A stretch of 11,362 nucleotides of DNA from Candidatus Liptonbacteria bacterium (lineage in GTDB: Bacteria; Patescibacteriota; Minisyncoccia; UBA6257; 2-01-FULL-56-20). Location: the NCBI GenBank assembly GCA_016212635.1, contig JACRFR010000036.1, positions 1 through 11,362 of the forward strand. The letters run 5' to 3'. Made by a program: the position numbers and the translations under genes. Below are positions 1 through 6,037 of the stretch, one piece after another. The notes under the pieces were generated by a model. That model was not told where the DNA came from and searched no databases. It saw nothing but the letters and a program-made list of their open reading frames with translations. How positions within the stretch are numbered: position 1 is the first letter of the stretch; every line of letters starts with the position of its first letter.

Positions 1-99
1 CAACTCGCTGCCGAGTTGTCTTGGGTCCGCGTGGACGCCACGCCGGAACCAGAGCGGGTCGCCAAGTATTGCCTGGAGATCATCCTCTCCAGGTTATGA
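1..99 (+). CDS. C-terminus of an unidentified protein, possibly nucleotide-kinase-like (5' truncated)
   Basis: The window opens inside a reading frame that starts at base 1 and ends at a TGA at 97-99, giving the last 32 residues of a protein. The tail contains WVRVDATPEPERV followed by an amphipathic helix ending ILSRL. A W-x-x-[VI]-D-A segment followed by a final helix resembles the C-terminus of dTMP kinases and related P-loop nucleotide kinases, but this is a weak resemblance from a short fragment. There is no Walker motif in view. A weak inverted repeat overlaps the stop codon. That the frame is coding is likely; the family is a guess. Confidence 0.5.
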   Translation, partial: QLAAELSWVRVDATPEPERVAKYCLEIILSRL

Positions 100-131
100 A
101 GGGTCTAGCCACAACAAGTCGCCGGACCCTT
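99..131 (+). repeat. Weak inverted repeat after the first gene, possible terminator
   Basis: AAGGGTC (99-105) is the reverse complement of GACCCTT (125-131), with a 19-base loop. It begins at the stop codon of the upstream gene and is followed by a moderately T-rich stretch. The long loop and poor U tract make a terminator role uncertain. Confidence 0.3.
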
Positions 132-141
132 TGAGTTTTAG

Positions 142-237
142 CTCGAGTCTAAAGAGCAAGCCAACGAATTGCATGTACCCTATCAAGCACTGTTGAAAAA
201 GTATATTGCGGATGGAGTAGCCGCCGCGGAAACATAA
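142..237 (+). pseudogene. Relic C-terminus of a CopG/BrnA-like antitoxin
   Basis: A frame opens right after a TAG at 139-141 and runs to a TAA at 235-237 without a start codon. It reads ANELHVPYQALLKKYIADGV near its end. The pattern A-x-E-[LG]-x-V-P-Y-Q-x-L-[LI] followed by a short helix is typical of the C-terminal half of ribbon-helix-helix antitoxins of the CopG/BrnA type, where the GvPYQ(T)LI turn is highly recurrent. The N-terminal DNA-binding strand is missing, so it cannot be a working repressor, and no partner toxin is visible beside it. A perfect hairpin follows directly. The assignment rests on about 20 residues. Confidence 0.42.
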
Positions 238-241
238 GCTC

Positions 242-262
242 TACGGTCTTGCGAAGACCGTA
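242..262. repeat. Perfect 9-bp hairpin after the antitoxin relic
   Basis: TACGGTCTT (242-250) and AAGACCGTA (254-262) pair perfectly around a GCG loop. It lies 4 bases after the relic TAA and just before repeat R1. It has no U tract, so it is not a convincing intrinsic terminator. It may be a transcript-end hairpin or the edge of R1. Confidence 0.5.
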
Positions 263-265
263 ATA

Positions 266-392
266 TTGGGAAAAAGGAAACGGCGCGAAGGGGAAGAGCC
301 AGACCCTTCAACCACAACACGCGCCATTCGAATATTCCAACATTCTACAGAATGTTGGAATATTCTTCTTGGCCTCGCCAGGGAAAAGCGGG
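266..392 (+). repeat. Dispersed structured repeat R1, copy 1, with a 36-bp palindrome
   Basis: This segment matches 7370-7491 closely along its length. In order it holds a purine-rich head (TTGGGAAAAAGGAAA), an outer stem GGCGCG (282-287)/CGCGCC (320-325), a near-perfect 36-bp palindrome at 330-365 (half-site GAATATTCCAACATTCT, one central mismatch), and a tail hairpin around CTCGCCAGGGAAAAGCGGGG. The stem is conserved by compensatory change in the other copy. It ends about 45 bp before the nucleotidyltransferase start, and the other copy also precedes a toxin-antitoxin pair. No coding capacity is apparent. Confidence 0.85.
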
Positions 393-438
393 GGGTCGTT
401 ATATTGCGTTTGTGTGTCTAAGATGGCAAAATCTCACT

Positions 439-761
439 ATGGATCTGGCAAATATCACGGAAATAGTCACTCCTATCCTGCGCCGCTATGGCGTCAAGCG
501 CGCGGCGGTTTTTGGCAGTGCGGCGCGCGGGGAAGCCGGAGCGGACAGCGACGTGGATCTTTTGATCGAATTGGACGAGCCACTCGGTTTATTAAAGCTG
601 GCCCAGTTGAACTACGTACTGGAAGACGCTCTCCAAAAGAAAGTTGACCTGGTAAAAATACTGCCCTCAAACCGTCCCTTAAAGATCGTATTTTGCGTGA
701 CGCGGTATACGTTTATCCCGTTAGAAATATCCTGTCCCAATTTGAATCGGGGCGGGGTTAA
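439..761 (+). pseudogene. mntA: MntA-type nucleotidyltransferase antitoxin, frameshifted
   Basis: The product is a minimal nucleotidyltransferase (MNT) domain of the MntA/HepT class, in which MntA adenylylates the HEPN ribonuclease toxin to neutralise it. The ATG at 439 starts MDLANITEIV; upstream residues in the same frame come from repeat R1 and were excluded. The catalytic signature GSAARGEAGADSDVDLLIE (G-S-x(n)-D-x-D) is intact at about residues 32-50. After KKVDLV the frame is lost at a run of five A (654-658). Shifting back one base restores the conserved end ALKPSLKDRILRDAVYVYP, and that frame stops at TAA 759-761. The unshifted frame runs to 783 with unrelated residues. A MITE begins at 716 and replaces the natural last residues. 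The gene therefore carries two lesions and is probably inactive. Confidence 0.85.
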
Positions 762-817
762 GATTCCTCAATTCCCAACATAAGGATTCAAATACTCCAC
801 GGTGATTTCTAACGGGA
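716..817. mobile_element. 102-bp MITE-like element with 13-bp inverted ends, TTTA duplication
   Basis: TCCCGTTAGAAAT (716-728) and ATTTCTAACGGGA (805-817) are perfect inverted ends. TTTA flanks both sides (712-715 and 818-821), as expected of a 4-bp target duplication. The interior codes for no transposase. Removing 716-821 joins the restored MntA frame to ...VYVYG-stop, overlapping the HepT ATG in ATGGCTGA, which is the usual compact junction of such pairs. The end motif recurs as a bare hairpin at 10991-11019. Confidence 0.85.
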
Positions 818-820
818 TTT

Positions 821-1174
821 ATGGCTGAACCTACCGATCGCATCGTTGCGTATCTACGGGATATCCTGGAGAACATCTGGATCGTGGAGCAATTTATCCG
901 GGGAGTAACGCCGGAAGATTTTTATTCCGACCTGGAAAAACAATTTGCCGTAGCCCGCGCATTGGAAATAATCGGCGAGGCTTCAGCCAAGCTATCCGAA
1001 GATTTTCGGGCTAAGTATACGGAAGTCGACTGGCGGGGGCTGTCATTGTCCTGTGGGGTTAGCGGTTTATCCACTGGAGTCTCCTTCTGCCGACAATTGT
1101 CTATTGCCCGAGAGTATGCACCATCAAAATTTTTTTACCACCGCTCCGCTTGCCGGATATATTTGAAAAAATAA
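821..1174 (+). pseudogene. hepT: HepT-type HEPN toxin (DUF86), truncated before the catalytic motif
   Basis: Residues 1-73 match the HEPN/DUF86 toxins paired with MNT antitoxins: a helical N-terminus (RIVAYLRDILENIWIVEQFI), then the hallmark ARALEIIGEASAKLSEDFRAKY and the start of the W-R block (VDWRG). Active members continue with R-x(4-6)-H in a MRNRLIHEYF-like segment, which forms the ribonuclease site. Here the sequence changes after VDWRG (nt about 1040) into residues with no family resemblance, and no R-x(4-6)-H follows in any frame I checked. The toxin is therefore predicted dead. The ATG survives because the MITE target duplication rebuilt it. Bases 1041-1181 hold no recognisable gene, only a TTATCCACT motif (1067-1075) and the palindrome GACAATTGTC (1092-1101). 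Confidence 0.82.
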
Positions 1175-1196
1175 TGGGGGCTTGCCAGAATCATCC

Positions 1197-2582
1197 ATGT
1201 ACATGGCACTATGGCCTCTTGTGGTTACGTTGTGCATCTGCTTTCAGGCGGAAAGAGGGATTTTCGACTCTCTGTCTTATTTGAGTCTATTCAGGCAATT
1301 AAAGCGGCCCAAGGCGGCACGAGACCACGAAGATTCAGTACGATCGGAAAAACAGACGTTATTCGTTCTCATACCAGTCTTTAAAGAGCAAAAGATTATT
1401 GAGGATGGACTACTTAATTTCTGTAAGATACAAAGTCCGCATTTCGAAATAAAAATTGCGATCGTAGCGACAATACGGGAAACCTCCAGACGCCCGGTGG
1501 CGGGCATCCCGACCACAGAAGAAATGGTCGCCCGGTCGATGAGCTCGGGTAAATTATCGGCATACAGAAACCGCATCTATATTTTTAGAGAAACCGAGGC
1601 GAGAGGCAACATGGCTACCCAATTAAACCATGCGATTCGAAAGATCAAATCTCTCTCCCCGGCGGACACTTTTTTTCTTGTCTACAACGCCGATTCGATA
1701 ATATCGGATACCACATTCAGTGAACTTGCCGAACTCATGGAGCAACATCCCAGCAAGGGGTTCGCCTTCCAGGAGCCCTGTGCGTTTGTAAGGGATATGC
1801 ATCCGAACTCCAATCGGTTCACAAATGCGCTCTCCCTTTATCAAAGCTGGTATTGTTTAGGCCACGAATCACGATTGATCCGGGCATACCATAGAAAGAC
1901 CGAAAAACATTGGGGAAGAAAAGACGGTCGGAAATTGGGTGTCATCGTCGGGCATGGTTCGGGCATGACCCTGAGCATCAATACTAGCAGCGGCGGATAT
2001 CCAAGCGACCTTTTAACCGAGGATCTAACCTTCGCTTTCATTCTTTCCGCGCGCGGCGCTCCGATCCTTTCTCTACCAGCACTCGAGATAGCGGACGTTC
2101 CCGATAATTTTCTGAGCTTTATCAAGCAAAAAAGTGTTTGGTTCTGGAATATCCTTAGTTATGCGAGTTGCTATCAAAAAATGCTTAACGAGGGTCACTC
2201 TCGGGCACGGTTGATCCCACTCCTCATTCAGGGACTCGGGTGGGGAGCATATTGGTTTTTTGATACCTTTTTCGTCATCGTTCCCTTTATCATAAGTGCA
2301 ATGCTTGGATCCTATTGGCTGGCGCTCCTGGCTATGGCGAGCTTTCTTATTTTCTATATTATTTCCCAATACTTTCTCCTAAAAAAACTACCAGCCACAT
2401 TGCGCTCTCAAGGATTTCCTCAATTTGCGCAAAATGTCGAGGCTGTTTCGTTCATAAATATATTACCCACGCTTTGCCTCATCATACTCACAAACTCAGT
2501 CGGGGCATGGGTCGCCACACTCAAAGGGATCGGGTATCTCTGTACGGGAAAATTGCCGACAAAATATAAAACTGGCGACTAA
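1197..2582 (+). CDS. Membrane-anchored family 2 glycosyltransferase
   Basis: This is a processive-type GT2 enzyme expected to transfer a sugar from a nucleotide-sugar at the inner face of the membrane, for a surface glycan or glycoconjugate. Numbering from an upstream TTG at 1182, it shows the GT-A nucleotide-binding start FVLIPVFKE (61-69), a divergent D-x-D region VYNADS (167-172), the catalytic-base motif TED (279-281), and KQKSVWFW (315-322) where related synthases carry Q-x-x-R-W. Three hydrophobic blocks follow (about 345-373, 376-402, 425-446), ending in a short KT-containing tail. The true start may be TTG 1182, ATG 1197 or ATG 1203; none has a clear Shine-Dalgarno, and ATG 1197 is chosen. 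It overlaps the convergent methyltransferase by 4 bases. The donor sugar cannot be told. Confidence 0.85.
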   Translation: MYMALWPLVVTLCICFQAERGIFDSLSYLSLFRQLKRPKAARDHEDSVRSEKQTLFVLIPVFKEQKIIEDGLLNFCKIQSPHFEIKIAIVATIRETSRRPVAGIPTTEEMVARSMSSGKLSAYRNRIYIFRETEARGNMATQLNHAIRKIKSLSPADTFFLVYNADSIISDTTFSELAELMEQHPSKGFAFQEPCAFVRDMHPNSNRFTNALSLYQSWYCLGHESRLIRAYHRKTEKHWGRKDGRKLGVIVGHGSGMTLSINTSSGGYPSDLLTEDLTFAFILSARGAPILSLPALEIADVPDNFLSFIKQKSVWFWNILSYASCYQKMLNEGHSRARLIPLLIQGLGWGAYWFFDTFFVIVPFIISAMLGSYWLALLAMASFLIFYIISQYFLLKKLPATLRSQGFPQFAQNVEAVSFINILPTLCLIILTNSVGAWVATLKGIGYLCTGKLPTKYKTGD

Positions 2583-3202
2583 GCTTTCACGGCGACACCC
2601 ATTTCCCCAACCACACGGGCGTCTTTCCATTGGGGACTGTTAGCAATGTATTCCTGCATGATTCGCCCGGGACCGTCAACATGCGATGCCTTAACATCGT
2701 GCAAGGCTATGATCCCGCCAGACGGGATGAGCGGGGTCCAAAGCTCATAGTCTTTTTTTACCCAGTCGTATTCATGATTACCGTCGATAAACAACAAATC
2801 AATCTTGGGTTCTGTAAACACTGCGCGGGCTTGCTCGCTTAACATGGGGAACACATTAATATATTGCCGCAATCCGTATTGCTCCATCGTAGCCTCGAAA
2901 TTCTTAACCAGTGTCGTTCCAAGTCTTTTTAACTCCGCACGATACGCATCCTTGGATGCGGTGTCTCCTTCACCATTGAACGGATCAACGGAATACAACA
3001 CCCCACCTTTGCCTTTCATGGCTGAAGCAAGCACATAGGAAGACCTGCCCTTCCATGTTCCGATCTCGCAAACGATGGGATGCGGAGAGGCAATACTATC
3101 GGAACACCTAAAAAGTTCCGCCGCCTCGACCAGAAGAAGCCAACCGTCAATTTCCTCCAAGTGAGGGATGTGTCCGAGAATCCTTTTTTGCTCTTTATCC
3201 AT
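2579..3202 (-). CDS. Class I SAM-dependent methyltransferase (Methyltransf_24-like)
   Basis: The 207-aa protein has the layout of small stand-alone class I methyltransferases: motif I VCEIGTWKGRSS (44-55) for SAM binding, an acidic strand end SVDPF (71-75), and the block LLFIDGNHEYDWVKKDYELW (136-155) followed by GGIIALHDV (162-170). FIDGxHxYxxVxxD and HDV are hallmarks of the Methyltransf_24 / cephalosporin-hydroxylase-like group, often found in surface polysaccharide and secondary-metabolite clusters. It converges with the glycosyltransferase, overlapping its stop by 4 bases, so a glycan substrate is possible but unproven. A good minus-strand promoter sits just upstream, giving a leader of about 10 bases. 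No Shine-Dalgarno is seen. Confidence 0.85.
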   Translation of the reverse strand: MDKEQKRILGHIPHLEEIDGWLLLVEAAELFRCSDSIASPHPIVCEIGTWKGRSSYVLASAMKGKGGVLYSVDPFNGEGDTASKDAYRAELKRLGTTLVKNFEATMEQYGLRQYINVFPMLSEQARAVFTEPKIDLLFIDGNHEYDWVKKDYELWTPLIPSGGIIALHDVKASHVDGPGRIMQEYIANSPQWKDARVVGEMGVAVKA

Positions 3203-3219
3203 CGAAGAATGTATGATTC

Positions 3220-3248
3220 AATATACTATCGACATCAACGATTTTCAA
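3220..3248 (-). promoter_or_regulatory. Sigma70-like promoter of the methyltransferase gene
   Basis: On the minus strand TTGAAA (3248-3243) and TATATT (3225-3220) are separated by 17 bases. The predicted start near 3213 leaves about 10 bases before the ATG at 3202, so translation would begin almost at the 5' end. Confidence 0.55.
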
Positions 3249-3275
3249 CTTTTGCGCCATAAATAGAACATTGAT

Positions 3276-4298
3276 ATGCCGAGAATTGTTATCGTCGAAG
3301 GCCTTTGGGGGATTGGGAAATCAACGCTTATATCCGCCGTACGCCGCCGTCTTCCGATTCTTTTCATATCCGAACCCAGTTACCTTATTTCTGGCATCAA
3401 GTCAGATATTTCGCGGTGGTATAGGGAAGAACACGACAAACAGTTGCGACTTGCAAAAAAATATGCCGAGTACGGCGAGAATGTCATCCTTGAGCGTTCA
3501 ATTCTTTCCAGCGTTGCTTTCCATTATGCTCAGCACCGCGTCTTGCCAGCATGGTTCACCGCCTCGAACATAAAATCCTTGTCTTCGCCGGAATTGCGCA
3601 TTTTTTTCCTCCATGGAGACAAGCGGTCGTTTTCCAAGACTGTTCCCACCATATGGGACAGAAGTGTTCGGCGCGCCGTATTTAAAAATCCGGATTTCTA
3701 TGAAAATTATCTACGCTTTTTCCGGAAAGTAGCTCCTTGCCTGATCGCTTCAAAAATCATATGCATAAAAGCCGAAAGTAACGACCGCGTATTCACGGCC
3801 GCGCGCCAGCAAATAATCGATTTTCTGCGTGACGCTCCGAAAGCGGAGAAGAGATTAAAAGAAACAGTATTCCGATGTGCAAGTGCAATTGCGGTTTATC
3901 GTAACAAGTTTTTGTTGATCTATTCAAGGCGGCATCGCTATTATTCTTTGCCCCAAGGCCATCGGAGTGGTAACGAAAATCTCAATCAAACAGCCCTGCG
4001 AGAGTTGAGGGAAGAAACCGGATTCTATGACGCCAAGATTATTGCCCCAATCGATACATATAACTATCGATTTTATCTAAAAAAGACTATTGTTCGAAAG
4101 GAAATAACCTGCATTTTAGTAAAACTGAACTCACTCAAAAGAATAAGCAAGGCTTTTGAGCGGCACGAATCATACATTAATTTCTTTTACTCCCCGAAAG
4201 ACGCGGAGAAGAAATTAAGATGGGCGGAGGATAAAAGTGTTGTGAACCGCGCTCGCGAAATAATCGGAATGGAAAAAGTCCTACCCCCCAAAGGGTAG
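3276..4298 (+). CDS. Deoxynucleoside/thymidylate-kinase-like domain fused to a Nudix hydrolase
   Basis: This is a two-domain protein of 340 residues. The N-terminal half (about 1-190) is a P-loop nucleotide/nucleoside kinase: MPRIVIVEGLWGIGKST carries a Walker A (GLWGIGKST, 9-17) and ENVILERSI has an E-R-S at 73-75 where dNK/dTMP kinases have D/E-R-S. The C-terminal half (about 197-340) is a Nudix hydrolase with a complete Nudix box at 228-250 (G228, E234, R242-E243, E246-E247, G249). Nudix enzymes hydrolyse nucleoside-diphosphate-linked compounds; the kinase phosphorylates nucleosides or nucleotides. The fusion suggests coupled making and clearing of a (deoxy)nucleotide, but the substrate is unknown. 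It diverges from the methyltransferase and converges on an operon with a second kinase-Nudix fusion. Its stop codon lies inside a terminator hairpin. ATG 3276 is the only good start; I see no strong promoter. Confidence 0.85.
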   Translation: MPRIVIVEGLWGIGKSTLISAVRRRLPILFISEPSYLISGIKSDISRWYREEHDKQLRLAKKYAEYGENVILERSILSSVAFHYAQHRVLPAWFTASNIKSLSSPELRIFFLHGDKRSFSKTVPTIWDRSVRRAVFKNPDFYENYLRFFRKVAPCLIASKIICIKAESNDRVFTAARQQIIDFLRDAPKAEKRLKETVFRCASAIAVYRNKFLLIYSRRHRYYSLPQGHRSGNENLNQTALRELREETGFYDAKIIAPIDTYNYRFYLKKTIVRKEITCILVKLNSLKRISKAFERHESYINFFYSPKDAEKKLRWAEDKSVVNRAREIIGMEKVLPPKG

Positions 4299-4301
4299 GA
4301 C
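4273..4301 (-). terminator. Intrinsic terminator of the minus-strand NDK-Nudix operon
   Basis: GTCCTACCC (4278-4286) and GGGTAGGAC (4293-4301) form a perfect 9-bp stem with a 6-base loop. Read on the minus strand it is followed directly by TTTTTCC (4277-4271). It starts 12 bases after the stop of the last minus-strand gene. It overlaps the end of the plus-strand kinase-Nudix gene, whose TAG (4296-4298) is in the stem. On the plus strand there is no U tract. Confidence 0.75.
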
Positions 4302-4313
4302 CCGAAGCGTCCC

Positions 4314-5066
4314 TCAGGCCAGGTGTAGCCACCACTCGTTCAAGAAGCTAGCCGAGAAACTTTCGTCGCGGGAAAGGATCCTGACGATAGTGGCAACAAT
4401 ATCGTCGCTCATGGAAATGACCTTCTCGCGATCCTCCTCTCCTGTGAAGTTTTGGCACAAGTCAACCAATTGAGATCCCCCGTAAGTGGTTCCCGTCTCT
4501 GAAGGTAGCCACTTTTTGTAGGGATATGGCCGGCCAGCCGCGAGGAGGGTAATCTCGAGCGCAAGCTTGATAACGTTGGATTTCAGCAAGTCGATGGCCA
4601 GGCTGTCATTGCGGTAGACCGCCTGGCGCAGATTGTGGCGATCCGATCGGAATTCGACGTACTTATGTCTGATGATGCCCTTTAGCTGTTGCTCAAAAAG
4701 GGATCGGTACTCGAGAAGGATTTCTCCAAAGACATTCCCGGGATCCTGAACGACGACCCCGCGGCCGAATATCCACAGTGCAATGGACAGTCGCCGAGAG
4801 AAATCCCTTCGGAGCCACGCGTGGCTCTTGAAACGGGTGAATACCGGCGGCGAGTAATCTTTGTCGTTGACAACGAAACACTCGCCGAACTGGAGCTTGA
4901 AGGCATCTTCGAACGTGCTATCCGGCATAAGGACCATGAGGTCATACACCTGTCCTCTGTTGAGCTCCACGGAAACGACAGATGACACTCCGAGATATGG
5001 CCGCAGGCCATCAATGGCTGACAGATTCTTCTCGAAGTATTCGCTAAGTTCGTTGAGAGTACTCAC
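4314..5066 (-). CDS. Nucleotidyltransferase-like protein (DUF4037/kanamycin-NTase-like), active site degenerate
   Basis: The 250-aa protein is not firmly identified. Features suggest a nucleotidyltransferase fold followed by an all-helical HEPN-like half: a strand pair VSVELNRGQVYDLMVLMP (30-48) where NTases carry D-x-D, IALWIFGRGVVVQDPGNVFG (95-114), and a helical end with the segment GRPYPYKKWLPSE (178-190), which recalls the RPFPYxKWL turn of kanamycin-NTase/DUF4037 proteins. A classical G-S-x(n)-D-x-D is not evident, so it may be a non-catalytic or divergent member. It starts with GTG at 5066, overlapping the upstream NDK-Nudix stop in GTGA, with a GAGGG Shine-Dalgarno about 5 bases upstream. 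Translational coupling makes a joint function with the NDK-Nudix protein likely. A terminator follows 12 bases after its stop. Confidence 0.6.
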   Translation of the reverse strand: MSTLNELSEYFEKNLSAIDGLRPYLGVSSVVSVELNRGQVYDLMVLMPDSTFEDAFKLQFGECFVVNDKDYSPPVFTRFKSHAWLRRDFSRRLSIALWIFGRGVVVQDPGNVFGEILLEYRSLFEQQLKGIIRHKYVEFRSDRHNLRQAVYRNDSLAIDLLKSNVIKLALEITLLAAGRPYPYKKWLPSETGTTYGGSQLVDLCQNFTGEEDREKVISMSDDIVATIVRILSRDESFSASFLNEWWLHLA

Positions 5067-5902
5067 TGCATCCCTCGCTTTCTGGCCTCGGCGATATTCT
5101 CGCTCAGTCGCCTTAGCCCTTCTTTATTCCCGGGATACTTTAAGTAAGTATTCAGCGCGTCATTTTTCGAAACCCATCGACACTCCGTGTGTTCCGGAGA
5201 GAGCTTGATAGGTGCGCCGTCCAGAACCCTTGCGCCAAATACCCGTTCAAACTGGTCGAGATTGTTGTCGGTGAATTTGTACGAGTAGCCCGTATCGGTG
5301 AGTTCAAGAATCTGTTCGATCCCAAGCTCCTCCCGAACCTCGCGTAGCGCTGCGGCCTCGAAGGACTCACCCCTTTCTACGTTTCCTGTTACTGGTTGCC
5401 AAAAACCACCTCGCTTCGGATTCCGCTTGAGCATCAAGAAAAGAACCTCACCATTCTCAAGCACCTTGAAAACAATGACCTCAACCTGATTGGGCGTTCT
5501 TCCCCATTTTGCCTCTTCTCGGGTAGATCTTCCCATTACTAAATCATACTCCCGTCGCGCATCTTCCCGCGAACTTGAACAGTGGAAAAGATTCTTCAGC
5601 CGGCTGTTGGAATATTTGGCACGCAACCGCTCCTTGACAGACATCGTTTTGCCGATGGCATCGATGCCTTTCACGATCAGAACTGGCAAGGGCGTCGCAC
5701 ACATGTATTCCCCCATCTCTTTGGGATACCCGACTTCCGACCACTGATAAAACTCTTTTAGGGATTCGAGGTCGAATCGAATCGTGCCGACCTCACTGAC
5801 GCTCAATCCTTCTCCTTCAAGACCTTTGAGGATTTCCGGCTCCAGTCCTTGTTCCGGCGCGTCAGGCTTAATCAAAATCACTGCAAAATCATCGTTGGCC
5901 AT
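5063..5902 (-). CDS. NDK-like (nucleoside diphosphate kinase) domain fused to a Nudix hydrolase
   Basis: Start ATG 5902 is chosen because GGAGG lies 9 bases upstream and MANDDFAVILIKPD begins as NDKs do; an in-frame upstream start at 5947 adds only 15 unconserved residues. Residues 1-125 resemble NDK, which moves phosphate between NTPs and NDPs through a phosphohistidine: IKPD (11-14), EILKGLEGEGL, FYQWSEV (51-57), YMCATPLPVLIVKGIDAIGK (66-85), then NLFHCSSSREDARREYDLV, whose H107 aligns with the active His of N-x-x-H-G-S-D-S. The G-S-D of the motif is C-S-S and the preceding loop is shortened. Residues about 138-275 are a Nudix domain with a perfect box at 173-195 (G173, E179, R187-E188, E191-E192, G194). 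It heads an operon with the NTase-like gene. A possible role is housecleaning or modification of a nucleotide; activity of the NDK half is uncertain. Confidence 0.85.
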   Translation of the reverse strand: MANDDFAVILIKPDAPEQGLEPEILKGLEGEGLSVSEVGTIRFDLESLKEFYQWSEVGYPKEMGEYMCATPLPVLIVKGIDAIGKTMSVKERLRAKYSNSRLKNLFHCSSSREDARREYDLVMGRSTREEAKWGRTPNQVEVIVFKVLENGEVLFLMLKRNPKRGGFWQPVTGNVERGESFEAAALREVREELGIEQILELTDTGYSYKFTDNNLDQFERVFGARVLDGAPIKLSPEHTECRWVSKNDALNTYLKYPGNKEGLRRLSENIAEARKRGMQ

Positions 5903-5911
5903 ACCGTGGAT

Positions 5912-5916
5912 CCTCC
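5912..5916 (-). promoter_or_regulatory. Shine-Dalgarno GGAGG that fixes the NDK-Nudix start
   Basis: On the minus strand GGAGG lies 9 bases before ATG 5902. It is one of few strong ribosome sites in the window, and it falls inside the longer open frame, so the upstream start at 5947 is unlikely. Confidence 0.65.
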
Positions 5917-5970
5917 ATTTTCCGTTTTCAATCGAGTTCGGGGCCAAATAATCATCTGGCGACTCTCCCC

Positions 5971-6000
5971 AATATACTTAACTTTAACCACATTCGTCAA
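5971..6000 (-). promoter_or_regulatory. Promoter of the NDK-Nudix operon
   Basis: Minus-strand TTGACG (6000-5995) and TATATT (5976-5971) are 18 bases apart. The predicted start near 5964 gives a leader of about 60 bases containing the GGAGG site. Its -35 box is one base from the -35 box of the divergent HAD promoter. Confidence 0.6.
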
Positions 6001-6001
6001 C

Positions 6002-6030
6002 TAGACATTTTATAAATTTACGGTTATAAA
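6002..6030 (+). promoter_or_regulatory. Promoter of the HAD gene, likely leaderless
   Basis: TAGACA (6002-6007) and TATAAA (6025-6030) are 17 bases apart. The end of the -10 box is 7 bases before ATG 6038, so the transcript should begin at or next to the start codon. Confidence 0.6.
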
Positions 6031-6037
6031 TCTCAAC

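Noticed and set aside
352..438. Upstream extension of the MntA frame from ATG 352
   Set aside because: These 29 codons come from the repeat R1 palindrome and tail and match nothing in MNT proteins; the family start fits ATG 439.
652..660. Programmed -1 frameshift site in mntA
   Set aside because: GTAAAAATA has an A5 run but no X-XXY-YYZ heptamer in frame and no clear downstream stimulator. The partner toxin is also broken, so a plain mutation is simpler.
4689..4985. Plus-strand frames inside the 4314-5947 operon (for example 4689-4985, 4861-5208, 5490-5747)
   Set aside because: They are antisense to two genes with intact domains, a coupled overlap and a ribosome site, and they show no recognisable motif.
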